Assembly: GCA_902472555.1 (NCBI GenBank) | Contig: CABROF010000020.1 | Span: 1 to 30,334, forward strand | Direction: 5' to 3' | DNA length: 30,334 nucleotides | From: UMGS1851 sp900555605 | GTDB lineage: Bacteria > Bacillota > Clostridia > UBA1212 > UBA1255 | Shown: positions 1 through 7,469 of the stretch, piece by piece | How positions within the stretch are numbered: position 1 is the first letter of the stretch | Layout: every line of letters starts with the position of its first letter | Program-made: the position numbers and the translations under genes | The notes under the pieces: generated by a model | Database searches by the model: none | Seen by the model: only the letters and a program-made list of their open reading frames with translations | Told to the model about the DNA's origin: nothing

Positions 1-719
1 GCGCCAGCCAGAAGCCGGACGAGACGCGGCTGCAGCTTTTGAGCCGCAATATTTCTATCTTCCGCAGTATTATCAATTCTGTCCTATCATATAACCAAAC
101 CTGCATCTTTCTCGTCGTAACAAATCCGGTAGATATCCTGACTTATGCCACCTATCGCCTCTCCGGCTTTCCGAAAGAACGCGTCATCGGCTCTGGTACT
201 GTCTTGGATACCGGCCGCCTCCGATATGTAATCGGCAGCCATTTATCCGTTGATACGCGGAATGTACACAGTTACATTATCGGAGAGCACGGCGACAGTG
301 AACTGGCCTGCTGGAGTCTGGCCAACATTGCCGGCGTTCCCTTTGATCATTTTTGCAGGCAGTGCGCACTCTGCAGTGATCATAAAAAGTGCAAAACCGA
401 CTTTTTTGAACAGGTAAAAAACGCCGCATATCATATTATTGACCGAAAAGGCGCCACCTATTACGCCGTAGCCTTATCTGTCCGCCGCATTGTAGAAGCA
501 ATCGTTCGAAACGAACGGGCGATTCTCACGGTCTCTTCTTATTTAAGCGGCGGCCCTGGGGAGCAGAATCTCAAAGACATCTGTCTGAGTCTGCCGGCAG
601 TCGTGGGCAGAGGCGGAATCGAACAGATTGTAGACCTTCCGCTCTCCCGGGAAGAATATCAAAAGCTCGGACAATCCGCAGAAATTCTGAAAGCGCAGCA
701 GGCGGAGCTGACCTTCTGA
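1..719 (+). CDS. ldh: L-lactate dehydrogenase, C-terminal part (5' end outside window)
   Basis: NAD-dependent reduction of pyruvate to lactate in the cytoplasm. The reading frame is open from position 3, so the N-terminal NAD-binding half lies before the window. Visible family motifs are the NQKPxETRL-like stretch (here SQKPDETRLQLL), VVTNPVDILTYAT, IGSGTVLDTGRLRY and the active-site IIGEHGDSE with the catalytic His. The C-terminus is complete and ends at TGA 717-719. A Cys-rich insert (CRQCALCSDHKKC, about 355-400) follows the GVPFDHF segment. The arrangement VVTNPVDILTYA / GEHGDSE fits lactate rather than malate dehydrogenase. A hairpin follows directly. Confidence in the family is high; regulation cannot be seen because the promoter lies outside. 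Confidence 0.93.
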   Translation, partial: ASQKPDETRLQLLSRNISIFRSIINSVLSYNQTCIFLVVTNPVDILTYATYRLSGFPKERVIGSGTVLDTGRLRYVIGSHLSVDTRNVHSYIIGEHGDSELACWSLANIAGVPFDHFCRQCALCSDHKKCKTDFFEQVKNAAYHIIDRKGATYYAVALSVRRIVEAIVRNERAILTVSSYLSGGPGEQNLKDICLSLPAVVGRGGIEQIVDLPLSREEYQKLGQSAEILKAQQAELTF

Positions 720-766
720 GCAGCAGTGTGCATTTCCCGCACACTGCTGCAGGCAGAAAATTTTTT
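720..766 (+). terminator. Probable rho-independent terminator of ldh
   Basis: A perfect 12-bp stem (GCAGCAGTGTGC at 720-731 with 739-750) and a 7-nt loop begin on the base after the ldh stop codon. The T-run (761-766) comes 10 nt after the stem, farther than usual, so the hairpin may also work by blocking RNA decay. Confidence 0.5.
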
Positions 767-775
767 CAGCAGGTA

Positions 776-804
776 TAGACAAAATAAAACAAATATGCTA
801 TCAT
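776..804 (+). promoter_or_regulatory. Sigma-A type promoter for the tRNA pair
   Basis: TAGACA at 776-781, a 17-nt spacer, and TATCAT at 799-804 preceded by TGC (extended -10). It lies about 50 bp before tRNA-Gly, after the ldh terminator hairpin, which suggests independent transcription of the tRNAs. Confidence 0.55.
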
Positions 805-855
805 ACACCTTGCTTCTTTGAGCTGCTGCTTAAGAAGCTGTTTTGAAAGAAAAGC

Positions 856-929
856 GCGGGTGTAGTTCAATGGCAGAATATCAGCTTCCCAAGCTGACTA
901 CGGGGGTTCGATTCCCCTCACCCGCTCCA
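856..929 (+). tRNA. tRNA-Gly (anticodon CCC)
   Basis: The cloverleaf is complete. The acceptor stem GCGGGTG pairs with CACCCGC (919-925), followed by discriminator T and an encoded CCA (927-929). The anticodon stem TCAGC/GCTGA closes a 7-nt loop TTCCCAA, giving CCC, which reads GGG glycine codons. The T-arm GGGGTTCGATTCCCC is intact. It lies 8 nt before tRNA-Thr, so the two are probably cotranscribed. Confidence 0.95.
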
Positions 930-937
930 ATATGCAG

Positions 938-1013
938 GCCCTCATAGCTCAGTAGGTAGAGCGCATCCATGGTAAGGATGAGGTCATCGGTTCGATTCCG
1001 ATTGAGGGCTCCA
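938..1013 (+). tRNA. tRNA-Thr (anticodon GGT)
   Basis: Acceptor GCCCTCA pairs with TGAGGGC (1003-1009), with discriminator T and encoded CCA ending at 1013. Anticodon stem CATCC/GGATG encloses ATGGTAA, giving anticodon GGT (threonine, ACC/ACT). The T-arm TCGGTTCGATTCCGA is intact. The last base of CCA is also the first base of the downstream terminator stem. Confidence 0.95.
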
Positions 1014-1064
1014 AAGCCCTTTATCGAAGCAATGATGTTTTGAAAGAAAGGGCTTTATTTTTTT
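1013..1064 (+). terminator. Rho-independent terminator of the tRNA operon
   Basis: AAAGCCCTTT (1013-1022) pairs perfectly with AAAGGGCTTT (1047-1056), with a 24-nt loop, then a T-rich tail (ATTTTTTT). The same 5' arm could instead pair with the tRNA-Thr acceptor strand (1005-1010 with 1015-1020). Confidence 0.8.
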
Positions 1065-1133
1065 ATATTTGAAGTTCGGCATAAAAAAGCCTGCACTTTC
1101 CCTTTTAGAATCACGGATTTTCATACAAAGGAT

Positions 1134-1163
1134 TTGACAAAAAAGGCTCTGTTCTTTTAATAT
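1134..1163 (+). promoter_or_regulatory. Sigma-A promoter for the CBM9-like protein
   Basis: Consensus -35 TTGACA (1134-1139), 18-nt spacer, -10 TAATAT (1158-1163). It lies about 60 bp upstream of the GTG start at 1226. Confidence 0.6.
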
Positions 1164-1225
1164 ACAGAAAAGGCTGGTTTGATATAGCAAAAATCATTAA
1201 AATGAAATTTCAGAGGGGGTATTTT

Positions 1226-2092
1226 GTGAAAAGAACGATTTGTATTGCCGTAATTCTGCTGCTTTGTACCGCAGTACTAACTTCGGTTCCGGTATTTGCT
1301 GCTGCACCTTTTTCCGGAACTGCAAAAGCAAATAAGCCGACACTGGACGGAAGCATTGACCTGGATGAATACGGTGCGGAATTCGAGTTGTCATCCAGTA
1401 CGGGAATCCCTTTTGCAGGAACAGCATTTTCCTCCCCGATCACTTATTGGTTTGCTTGGGATAGAACCGGTTTGTATGTCGCCTTTTCATTTTCATGCAG
1501 TTTGCTGGAGGGCTTCCAGGCCATGCACGTCCAGCTCAACGTAAATCCCGGCGGCTATTTATATCAGGACGGATACCGCGGACTATTCCTCAGCTTGGTT
1601 ACGCAAGGCGGGAAAATTACAGCAATACAGCACAACTATCCCACCAAGCTGCAGGACGGAATCGGATTTAATACAGATGAATCAATGGAAATCACAGCAA
1701 AGGTCCAATCCGCTTACCAGATCAGATATGCGCAATACATCGGAGAGGTATTCATTCCTATGGACTTTTTTCGGATCATAGGAAATGCGTGGGAGATAGA
1801 CTCACGCGCGGCTGATTATACCTTTCGGAGCGGAGAAACGCTGACCATCTCTCCATTCGCTTACATAGACGGCGAACAAACGATTTCTCTGGCTGCCGTA
1901 GGCGGCAGCGAAGTGAAATTTCAATATCCGCATCTCAGCCTCGGCACACTGAAGTTAGAGGCCGCAGGCGTGCGAAACCAAACCAGCGGACTCAAAAAAG
2001 CGGCGGTAGGATTGATTATAATAGCGTCAGTAAACGCTTTTACTTTAATAATTGTTCTGCCTTTTTGCAGAAAGCGCAGATCCCGTTACTAA
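1226..2092 (+). CDS. Secreted, membrane-anchored CBM9/DOMON-like protein
   Basis: About 288 aa. I chose the GTG at 1226 because a strong ribosome binding site (AGAGGGGG) sits 7 nt before it; the in-frame ATG at 1202 has no such site and would put eight residues before the signal peptide. The N-terminus (MKRTICIAVILLLCTAVLTS...) is a typical signal peptide ending near VFAAA. The core, about residues 30-240, has features of CBM9-like or DOMON beta-sandwich domains: PTLDGSIDLDEYG at the start, FAWDRTGLYVAF in the middle and GEVFIPMDFF later. The C-terminus has a transmembrane helix (about residues 255-278) and a basic tail KRRSRY, so the domain would face outward, anchored in the membrane. It may bind a sugar or another envelope ligand, but no catalytic motif is visible and the role is unknown. 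Confidence 0.7.
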   Translation: MKRTICIAVILLLCTAVLTSVPVFAAAPFSGTAKANKPTLDGSIDLDEYGAEFELSSSTGIPFAGTAFSSPITYWFAWDRTGLYVAFSFSCSLLEGFQAMHVQLNVNPGGYLYQDGYRGLFLSLVTQGGKITAIQHNYPTKLQDGIGFNTDESMEITAKVQSAYQIRYAQYIGEVFIPMDFFRIIGNAWEIDSRAADYTFRSGETLTISPFAYIDGEQTISLAAVGGSEVKFQYPHLSLGTLKLEAAGVRNQTSGLKKAAVGLIIIASVNAFTLIIVLPFCRKRRSRY

Positions 2093-2135
2093 AAAGGGAC
2101 GCCGGGCAGCGGCTGTGAATCGTGCCGCTGCCCGG
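2092..2135 (-). terminator. Terminator for the minus-strand amidase gene
   Basis: A perfect 12-bp GC-rich stem (CCGGGCAGCGGC 2102-2113 with 2124-2135) and a 10-nt loop. On the minus strand it is followed by CGTCCCTTTTT, so it suits the amidase gene ending at 2184. The plus side has no T-run, although the hairpin lies just after the stop of the convergent CBM9-like gene. Confidence 0.6.
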
Positions 2136-2183
2136 AATCTGCAAGGCTTCCCTCTCCGGCTGCCGAGAGAATGCGCATGATCC

Positions 2184-2732
2184 TCAGCCATGGATGTGCA
2201 GTCCGTTGATCAAATCAACAAAACATCCGGTCGTATTTTTCCCGGCCTCTGTACGCACCCCGGTTATGTGGATATACCGGGCCTGTTCATAAGAATATGT
2301 ACTGAGTCTCCTATTAAAAGCATCGTAAGAATGGGTACTGACGAGATAATCGTTCTGTTCAAAGCCCGTAACAAGCAACGAATGATAAAAACGTCCATTT
2401 TCATCGCCCAACTGGATAACATCTCCCAATTCGAGAGACGTGGAGGCAACAGACTCGCCGAACGGTCCTGCCCCCTCGTTTTCAGTAATAAACCGATAGA
2501 AATACGGAACACCGGTCCAGGCAGGCGCACGGTCGTTTAATGATCTGTAATACCATCCGAAAGTCGGAGTGTCATTCATAACGCAGCAGCCCGCGTATAC
2601 ACATTGAGAAATAAAACTTGTACAGTCGCCGCCGATGCCGCTAAAGCTGTAAAACAGCGGATTTCGCTCAAATGCCCAGCGTTTTGCGTATTCCTTTGCA
2701 TGCATACGGTTGTAGGGTTTGACCTCAAGCAT
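2184..2732 (-). CDS. Amidase_6-like cysteine hydrolase (NlpC/P60-related fold)
   Basis: 182 aa. The ATG at 2732 follows a strong AAGGAGGTG ribosome binding site. It matches the putative amidase domain family (Amidase_6) in Clostridia and Bacilli: the N-terminal YNRMHAKEYAKRWAFERNP segment, the catalytic-type GGDCTSFISQCVYAG (Cys at about 36), and a later YHSLLVTGF with the probable catalytic His, followed by the VSTHSYDAFNRRLSTYS region. No signal peptide or membrane helix is visible, so this copy is probably cytoplasmic or released on lysis. It follows the metallophosphoesterase gene by about 100 nt on the same strand and may share its transcript. The substrate is unknown; peptide or cell-wall amide bonds are the usual guess. 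Confidence 0.75.
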   Translation of the reverse strand: MLEVKPYNRMHAKEYAKRWAFERNPLFYSFSGIGGDCTSFISQCVYAGCCVMNDTPTFGWYYRSLNDRAPAWTGVPYFYRFITENEGAGPFGESVASTSLELGDVIQLGDENGRFYHSLLVTGFEQNDYLVSTHSYDAFNRRLSTYSYEQARYIHITGVRTEAGKNTTGCFVDLINGLHIHG

Positions 2733-2835
2733 GTTCCCACACCTCCTTACGTTATTATATGCAGGAAGCAGCTTAACCTGTCACAAGCAAAATGCGGGCA
2801 GCATGTGCAGATCCGGCAGATTTTAGCCTCCCCGG

Positions 2836-3960
2836 TCAGCCAGGCCCTCCGGTTCCCTTTATATCAAGCACTACGTACTCCGAAACCTTTTCTGTTCTGA
2901 TGGGATATCCCCAACCTCCCATTCCCGATGAAACAACCACCTGCAGCTTCCCCTGTTTTTCATATCCGTAGTTCAATTCGTTGAACCGGAATACCTGGTT
3001 AAGCAGTCCCAGCGGCCAAATCTGACCGCCGTGCGTATGTCCGGAGACCTGCAGATCATACGCAAGCGTACTGTTCAATGCAAGCGCAAGGGGCTGATGG
3101 TCAATCAGCAGTAAAAAACGGCTTGTATCGAGATCTTGAAGCAGCATCTCGCTGCTTTTCCTTCCGCCCTTTGCCGCAGCATCGTCGCGCCCGATTAGTA
3201 CAAGATCATCGTTGATCAGATAAGTTTCATCAGCTAAGATATGGATACCGCTGCGCTCAATTGCTTTGGCCAGTTCATCAGGTGTATAGTTTGGGGAGGA
3301 TCGGTATTGAGATTTATCATGATTACCGTAAACAAAAAAAATGCCGTATGTACTTTTGATCTCTCCGAGTTTCTGAAAAGCTGCCTGCATCTGTTTTAGA
3401 GAGGTATTTTCATCTACAATATCACCGCACAGCACAACAATATCCGGCCCGCAGTCGGAAATCTGTCCGCAGTATCGCTGAAGCTCCGCTTCATCCATCG
3501 TCGTTCCGAAATGCAGGTCGGAAATCAGCGCAATACGGTAATTTTCCACAGCCTTTTCCGTATAAATCGTGTATGACGTTTCACGGATATGCGTCATATT
3601 GTAATAGCCTATTGAAACGATCGCGGCAGCGGCTATAACAGGAACAAGACCGCATTGGTAAACCGCATCCCAGATCCTTTTTCCTCTCCGCCATAGCTTT
3701 CGGACTAAAAATTGAATCAGATCCATGCAGGCTGCCGTTAAAACCAGATACAGCAGCACAATTGCGCCGACGTTCCAAATAGAAAGCGCACACGCCACCA
3801 GACATGCCGTTCCCATCATAAGTATCCATCTGACGTATTTTTTGCCGATATGCACGCCCCAGAACGCAGCGGTGCGTTTTATATAATGATACAAGTAAAT
3901 TCCTATCAGAATCAACAGACACAGCATAAGCGCGATCATCCCGATCTGCAGCCAACGCAT
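2836..3960 (-). CDS. Membrane-anchored metallophosphoesterase (YkuE-like)
   Basis: 374 aa. I prefer the ATG at 3960 (AAGGAA about 9 nt upstream) over the GTG at 3969, which directly abuts the ribosome binding site. The first about 125 residues contain three to four hydrophobic helices. The rest is a calcineurin-like phosphoesterase domain with all metal-binding blocks in order: ISDLHFG, VLCGDIVDE, YGNHDKS, a middle His (LLLIDHQPL) and SGHTHGGQIWPLG. The family hydrolyses phosphodiester or pyrophosphate bonds, often on lipids or nucleotides at the membrane. The helices suggest a membrane-associated substrate, but this is inference. An amidase-like gene follows downstream. Confidence 0.85.
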   Translation of the reverse strand: MRWLQIGMIALMLCLLILIGIYLYHYIKRTAAFWGVHIGKKYVRWILMMGTACLVACALSIWNVGAIVLLYLVLTAACMDLIQFLVRKLWRRGKRIWDAVYQCGLVPVIAAAAIVSIGYYNMTHIRETSYTIYTEKAVENYRIALISDLHFGTTMDEAELQRYCGQISDCGPDIVVLCGDIVDENTSLKQMQAAFQKLGEIKSTYGIFFVYGNHDKSQYRSSPNYTPDELAKAIERSGIHILADETYLINDDLVLIGRDDAAAKGGRKSSEMLLQDLDTSRFLLLIDHQPLALALNSTLAYDLQVSGHTHGGQIWPLGLLNQVFRFNELNYGYEKQGKLQVVVSSGMGGWGYPIRTEKVSEYVVLDIKGTGGPG

Positions 3961-4077
3961 ATGGCACACTTCCTTCTTTTATACATAGGGGAAATTTCCA
4001 TCCCGCACAAGAGACAGCATACCACTGAACCTGCACTTGCAGTCAAGTCCCAACAACAAAATTTATAAATATTTCAT

Positions 4078-4120
4078 AAAAAAGCTGCCTGATCATGCGG
4101 ACTGCCGCACGCAGACAGCT
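4078..4120 (-). terminator. Terminator of the GH106-like gene
   Basis: Read on the minus strand, AGCTGTCTG (4112-4120) pairs with CAGGCAGCT (4083-4091), nine pairs including one G-U wobble. An inner stem of TGCGG/CCGCA type sits in the loop, and a run of six T (4078-4083) follows. It lies about 25 nt after the stop codon at 4145. Confidence 0.75.
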
Positions 4121-4144
4121 CTTTTGCCGTATATCCGTATTTTC

Positions 4145-7100
4145 TTACGCCTGAACGATTTTGACCCGTTCAATTTCAAAAATACCGCTGTCCAAAAGTG
4201 CGTATGCATCGGACCAGCCCGGGCCGCTGGTTACGAAGCTGCCCGGCCAATAGCTGCCCTGTCTGACAGGTAAAATGTGTAGTGGTCCGAACAGATTGCG
4301 TCTGGAGCAAACTAAAGTGAGATGTACATCCTTGCCTGCAAGAACAAAATCCGTGACATCCGCTTCAAAAGGATCCCAGGCCATTACGATTTTATTGGAT
4401 CCATCTGTCAAGGAAGCCTTTACAAGAGAACCACAGAAGGACGGAACCTTCAGCAATATGCGCTCTCCTTCCCGCAGTGTGGATTCTGCCAGCCGCGCGG
4501 CCGGAATCACATAAGAAATGCAGCCTGTATAGAACGGCAAATGATATTGATCGATATTTTCATTTCCGATCTTCTTTGGAAGCGTTGTCAGCGTACGCCG
4601 GGTCCCTTCCGTCATGACGCCGAAATCCCCTACCAGATAGAGACATTCAATATTTGTCGTCCGTTTAAAATCGGTTTTCACCGCCACCACATTTCGGCCC
4701 TGCCTTATCAGGCCCTGCGGGACAGGCAGCTTTTTAAAACAAATATCAATCCAGAAATCGTGCGGATCCGGACAGTGCAAAATGGTTCCGTTCAGCGAGA
4801 TCTCACAATTTTCCGGCCTCTCGGCCGCAATAAACAAAGGTCCCTCCGGGATGATATCCGCAAAAAATGCAAGCTCCAATTCAACAGTCCCGTAAATTTC
4901 CTTATAATTCATTTTTGCATACCAAGGCTGCAGCATGCCGCCCCCTCTTCGCTCAATGCCCACCAGATCACGGACAGCCTGGTCAACCTTCAGCACTTCC
5001 GCTTCAGGCTGCCACGCACCGCCGTTCCAGCGCCACTTTGCAAAATCCAGTACGCACACGTTAGGTTCATCCAATACATAGTCAAAAGGCCCGGTCAAAG
5101 ACTCTTTTTCAAGGATACGCCTTTCCGGCAGCATTGGCAGCTGCTCTTCCGTGCGCAGATCAAACACAAATACTTTTTCCCCTGCCGGCAGCAGATCAAA
5201 AGTAATGATTACGGCATGGTCCTCTGCAGAAAGCAGCCGCCCCGCATGATATCTGGTCCCGGTGGCCAAGTCCCATTCCTCCATGGCAGCGCCGAACAAG
5301 GAAACTGCGCCGAAGGGCTGCGGGATTCTCAGCTGCACGCCCTTTTTCTCACCGTCGCGGTCCGTATTCAGAACCACAAAATAGACAAGTCCCGTCTCTT
5401 GATCAATTCTGACCTGACAGAATACATCTTTTGCCGGGACGCCATCTTCATAAATAATCTGTACCGCATAGCGGGACCGCATCCGGACCTGTTCCACCAA
5501 AAGATCCTCCTCAAAGGGAATCACTACAGCATTTCGATGCGAAGCAAGCTTTGACGGTACATCAGAAGGCAGCGCATTGACATAGGAAGGAATTTCACCT
5601 GCAAAAATAACGCTCCCGCCTGCTTCTAAAAAACGATACAGCGCTTCGGCCGTAGAAGGCCGAATTGTCAGCGCACCGCTTACCACAATTGTCCGATAAG
5701 TACTCTTTCCGACACGGAAGATCGGATTTCCGGCTTTATCTTGCTCCACCGCATACATACGTGACATCATTTCCTCATCTGCATAATCAAAATCGATCTG
5801 ATGATCTGTCAGCATGTGGAACAGCCTCTGATAATGTGCTTCCAGCGCTTTCGCATCCTCCGATACGGCATTGATCCACTGTGCCCATCCCAGATATGCC
5901 TGGCACCAAATACTTTCAATGGGGTTGATTACCAGGACGTCACAAGCTGCCGCCCCTTGAGACATCACCACGCCGAAGCGGCCGAAATATGTCTCTACAT
6001 AATCATAATCCTTATAATAAGGAGACTGATGTAAAATGCTGGCGGGGTAATCGCGTTTTGCCTCGCCCTCCATGGTATACCAAGAAAGATGCTGACACCG
6101 AAGATTGATCCCAAACAAAGCCTGCCAATCCCCCACCGCTTTATGCGCTTTCAAATCAAACTGCCAGCCGGTGCAGCCGTATAATTCAGACAGCATCCAC
6201 TTTTTTCCTAATTGTCTTGCGGCAGAGGAAAGCTGCTTAGCCGCCCAATAGCAATGATTATGCTCTGCCAGCAAATCCATCCCGGGATATCCCATATGCT
6301 CATAAAAACGCATCAAAGATCCATTCGGCACGGTTTGATTGGTCAGAGAATCCTCATGCAGAACATGACCTGTAAATTCGATACCATTTGCAATACACCA
6401 TTCGTTGATTGGAATCGCAAAGCGTTCGATAAACAAGCTGTTTGCCAGATCAAAATAATGCAGCTTGACCTGTGCCACCTTATTTCCGCCCGGCCGGTAA
6501 AAAAGCTCCGGCAGAACGGCCTTTGCGTCATATCCGTACCGTTTTTCAAATTCTTCAAATAAATCATCCGTCCAAGCCATGGAACAAGAACGCACCCCGT
6601 CTTTTTCCTGCAAATTATCCATGGCACGGCCGCGGTGAGGCTCATCCGTAAAAATCCCCTTGATGCTTCTCCCCAGTCTGTCCCCGCAGTGTTTTTTATA
6701 AGCCTCATGGGTCAGCTCGATAAATCTGGCCGTTGCGCGATAGCTCATGGTATCAATATAAGTCGTACCGTTATAGTTGCTGTCCGGCGCATCCGGAACA
6801 ATCGAAAACTTCAGAATCTTCCACTGTCCGCGCACAGGACTCCCGACAGGCAGTGTCTCCGGATCAAATGCCTCTGTAATTGGAAAATATTCCAGCACAT
6901 CGCATCCGTCAATTACAGCCGCAAAGGCAAGATAAACATCCGAACCCCAGCGGAATGCCTCCGGGGATATTTCAAATAAAACGATGGATTTCATTCGATA
7001 CTGCGGATCAACCGTCACCTTTCCGCCCGCACTTCCGCTGGGCCACCGGTCCTCATCGTACAGCCACGATTCCATACCGAGTTTTTCACCTGCGTCAGCC

Positions 7101-7318
7101 ACCGCGTTGATCAGATCAAACCATTCTTCTCCCAGATATTCTGTAATCAGTCCCGATCTGGAATGCATAAAATAGCCGCCCAGCCCCATCTCCTTCATAA
7201 CCCCGACCTGCCGGATCAATTCCGCTTCTTCAAGCTCGCCGTTCCAGGACCAGAACGGTTTGCCGCGATATTCCGCCGTAGGTGCCGAAAACTTGGAAAC
7301 AACCTCTTTTTTGTCCAT
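4145..7318 (-). CDS. Large cytoplasmic glycoside hydrolase, GH106-like (alpha-L-rhamnosidase type)
   Basis: 1057 aa. The frame stays open to 7633, but the ATG at 7318 has a good site (ACGGAGG) 7 nt before it and lies just after a promoter, so the extra upstream residues are not real. The N-terminus FSAPTAEYRGKPFWSWNG...MGLGGYFMHSRSGL and WLYDEDRWPSGSAGG are typical of the large GH106-type glycosidase families. A TIM-barrel part spans roughly residues 20-520, with a strand ending in GIFTDEPH (Asp-Glu, about 235) and MLSELYGCTGW (Glu, about 365) as candidate acidic catalytic regions. A middle domain resembles a glutamine-amidotransferase-like fold (residues 530-650), and beta-sandwich domains fill the C-terminal third. 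There is no signal peptide, so it should act on imported oligosaccharides. It is a single-gene unit with its own promoter and terminator and no transporter nearby. Rhamnosidase specificity is inferred only. Confidence 0.65.
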   Translation of the reverse strand: MDKKEVVSKFSAPTAEYRGKPFWSWNGELEEAELIRQVGVMKEMGLGGYFMHSRSGLITEYLGEEWFDLINAVADAGEKLGMESWLYDEDRWPSGSAGGKVTVDPQYRMKSIVLFEISPEAFRWGSDVYLAFAAVIDGCDVLEYFPITEAFDPETLPVGSPVRGQWKILKFSIVPDAPDSNYNGTTYIDTMSYRATARFIELTHEAYKKHCGDRLGRSIKGIFTDEPHRGRAMDNLQEKDGVRSCSMAWTDDLFEEFEKRYGYDAKAVLPELFYRPGGNKVAQVKLHYFDLANSLFIERFAIPINEWCIANGIEFTGHVLHEDSLTNQTVPNGSLMRFYEHMGYPGMDLLAEHNHCYWAAKQLSSAARQLGKKWMLSELYGCTGWQFDLKAHKAVGDWQALFGINLRCQHLSWYTMEGEAKRDYPASILHQSPYYKDYDYVETYFGRFGVVMSQGAAACDVLVINPIESIWCQAYLGWAQWINAVSEDAKALEAHYQRLFHMLTDHQIDFDYADEEMMSRMYAVEQDKAGNPIFRVGKSTYRTIVVSGALTIRPSTAEALYRFLEAGGSVIFAGEIPSYVNALPSDVPSKLASHRNAVVIPFEEDLLVEQVRMRSRYAVQIIYEDGVPAKDVFCQVRIDQETGLVYFVVLNTDRDGEKKGVQLRIPQPFGAVSLFGAAMEEWDLATGTRYHAGRLLSAEDHAVIITFDLLPAGEKVFVFDLRTEEQLPMLPERRILEKESLTGPFDYVLDEPNVCVLDFAKWRWNGGAWQPEAEVLKVDQAVRDLVGIERRGGGMLQPWYAKMNYKEIYGTVELELAFFADIIPEGPLFIAAERPENCEISLNGTILHCPDPHDFWIDICFKKLPVPQGLIRQGRNVVAVKTDFKRTTNIECLYLVGDFGVMTEGTRRTLTTLPKKIGNENIDQYHLPFYTGCISYVIPAARLAESTLREGERILLKVPSFCGSLVKASLTDGSNKIVMAWDPFEADVTDFVLAGKDVHLTLVCSRRNLFGPLHILPVRQGSYWPGSFVTSGPGWSDAYALLDSGIFEIERVKIVQA

Positions 7319-7359
7319 AGAATAACCTCCGTAAGACCGTTTTTTCATAAATTTCGGAC

Positions 7360-7388
7360 AGTATATCACAACAATTGTGTATTTGCAA
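7360..7388 (-). promoter_or_regulatory. Promoter of the GH106-like gene, with palindrome in spacer
   Basis: On the minus strand: -35 TTGCAA (7383-7388), 17-nt spacer, -10 TATACT (7360-7365) preceded by TGA (extended -10). The spacer contains the palindrome ACAATTGT (7371-7378), a possible operator. The -35 hexamer is shared with the divergent yqhQ promoter. Confidence 0.65.
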
Positions 7389-7411
7389 TTTAAATCATTT
7401 CGTAATATACT
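7383..7411 (+). promoter_or_regulatory. Promoter of yqhQ-prmC, sharing the -35 with the divergent gene
   Basis: On the plus strand: TTGCAA (7383-7388), 17-nt spacer, TATACT (7406-7411), about 60 bp before the yqhQ ATG. TTGCAA equals its own reverse complement, so the same six bases serve as -35 in both directions. Confidence 0.6.
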
Positions 7412-7469
7412 AACACCGATGTAAATACAGATTGCGGCACTGATGTAAACGAAAGCGGGGAACCCGATT

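Noticed and set aside
2190..2540. 116-codon plus-strand frame
   Set aside because: Antisense to the amidase-like gene, whose conserved Cys and His motifs show the minus strand is the coding one.
4322..5554. 410-codon open frame on the plus strand
   Set aside because: It lies entirely antisense to the well-supported GH106-like gene, has no ribosome binding site and its protein shows no family features.
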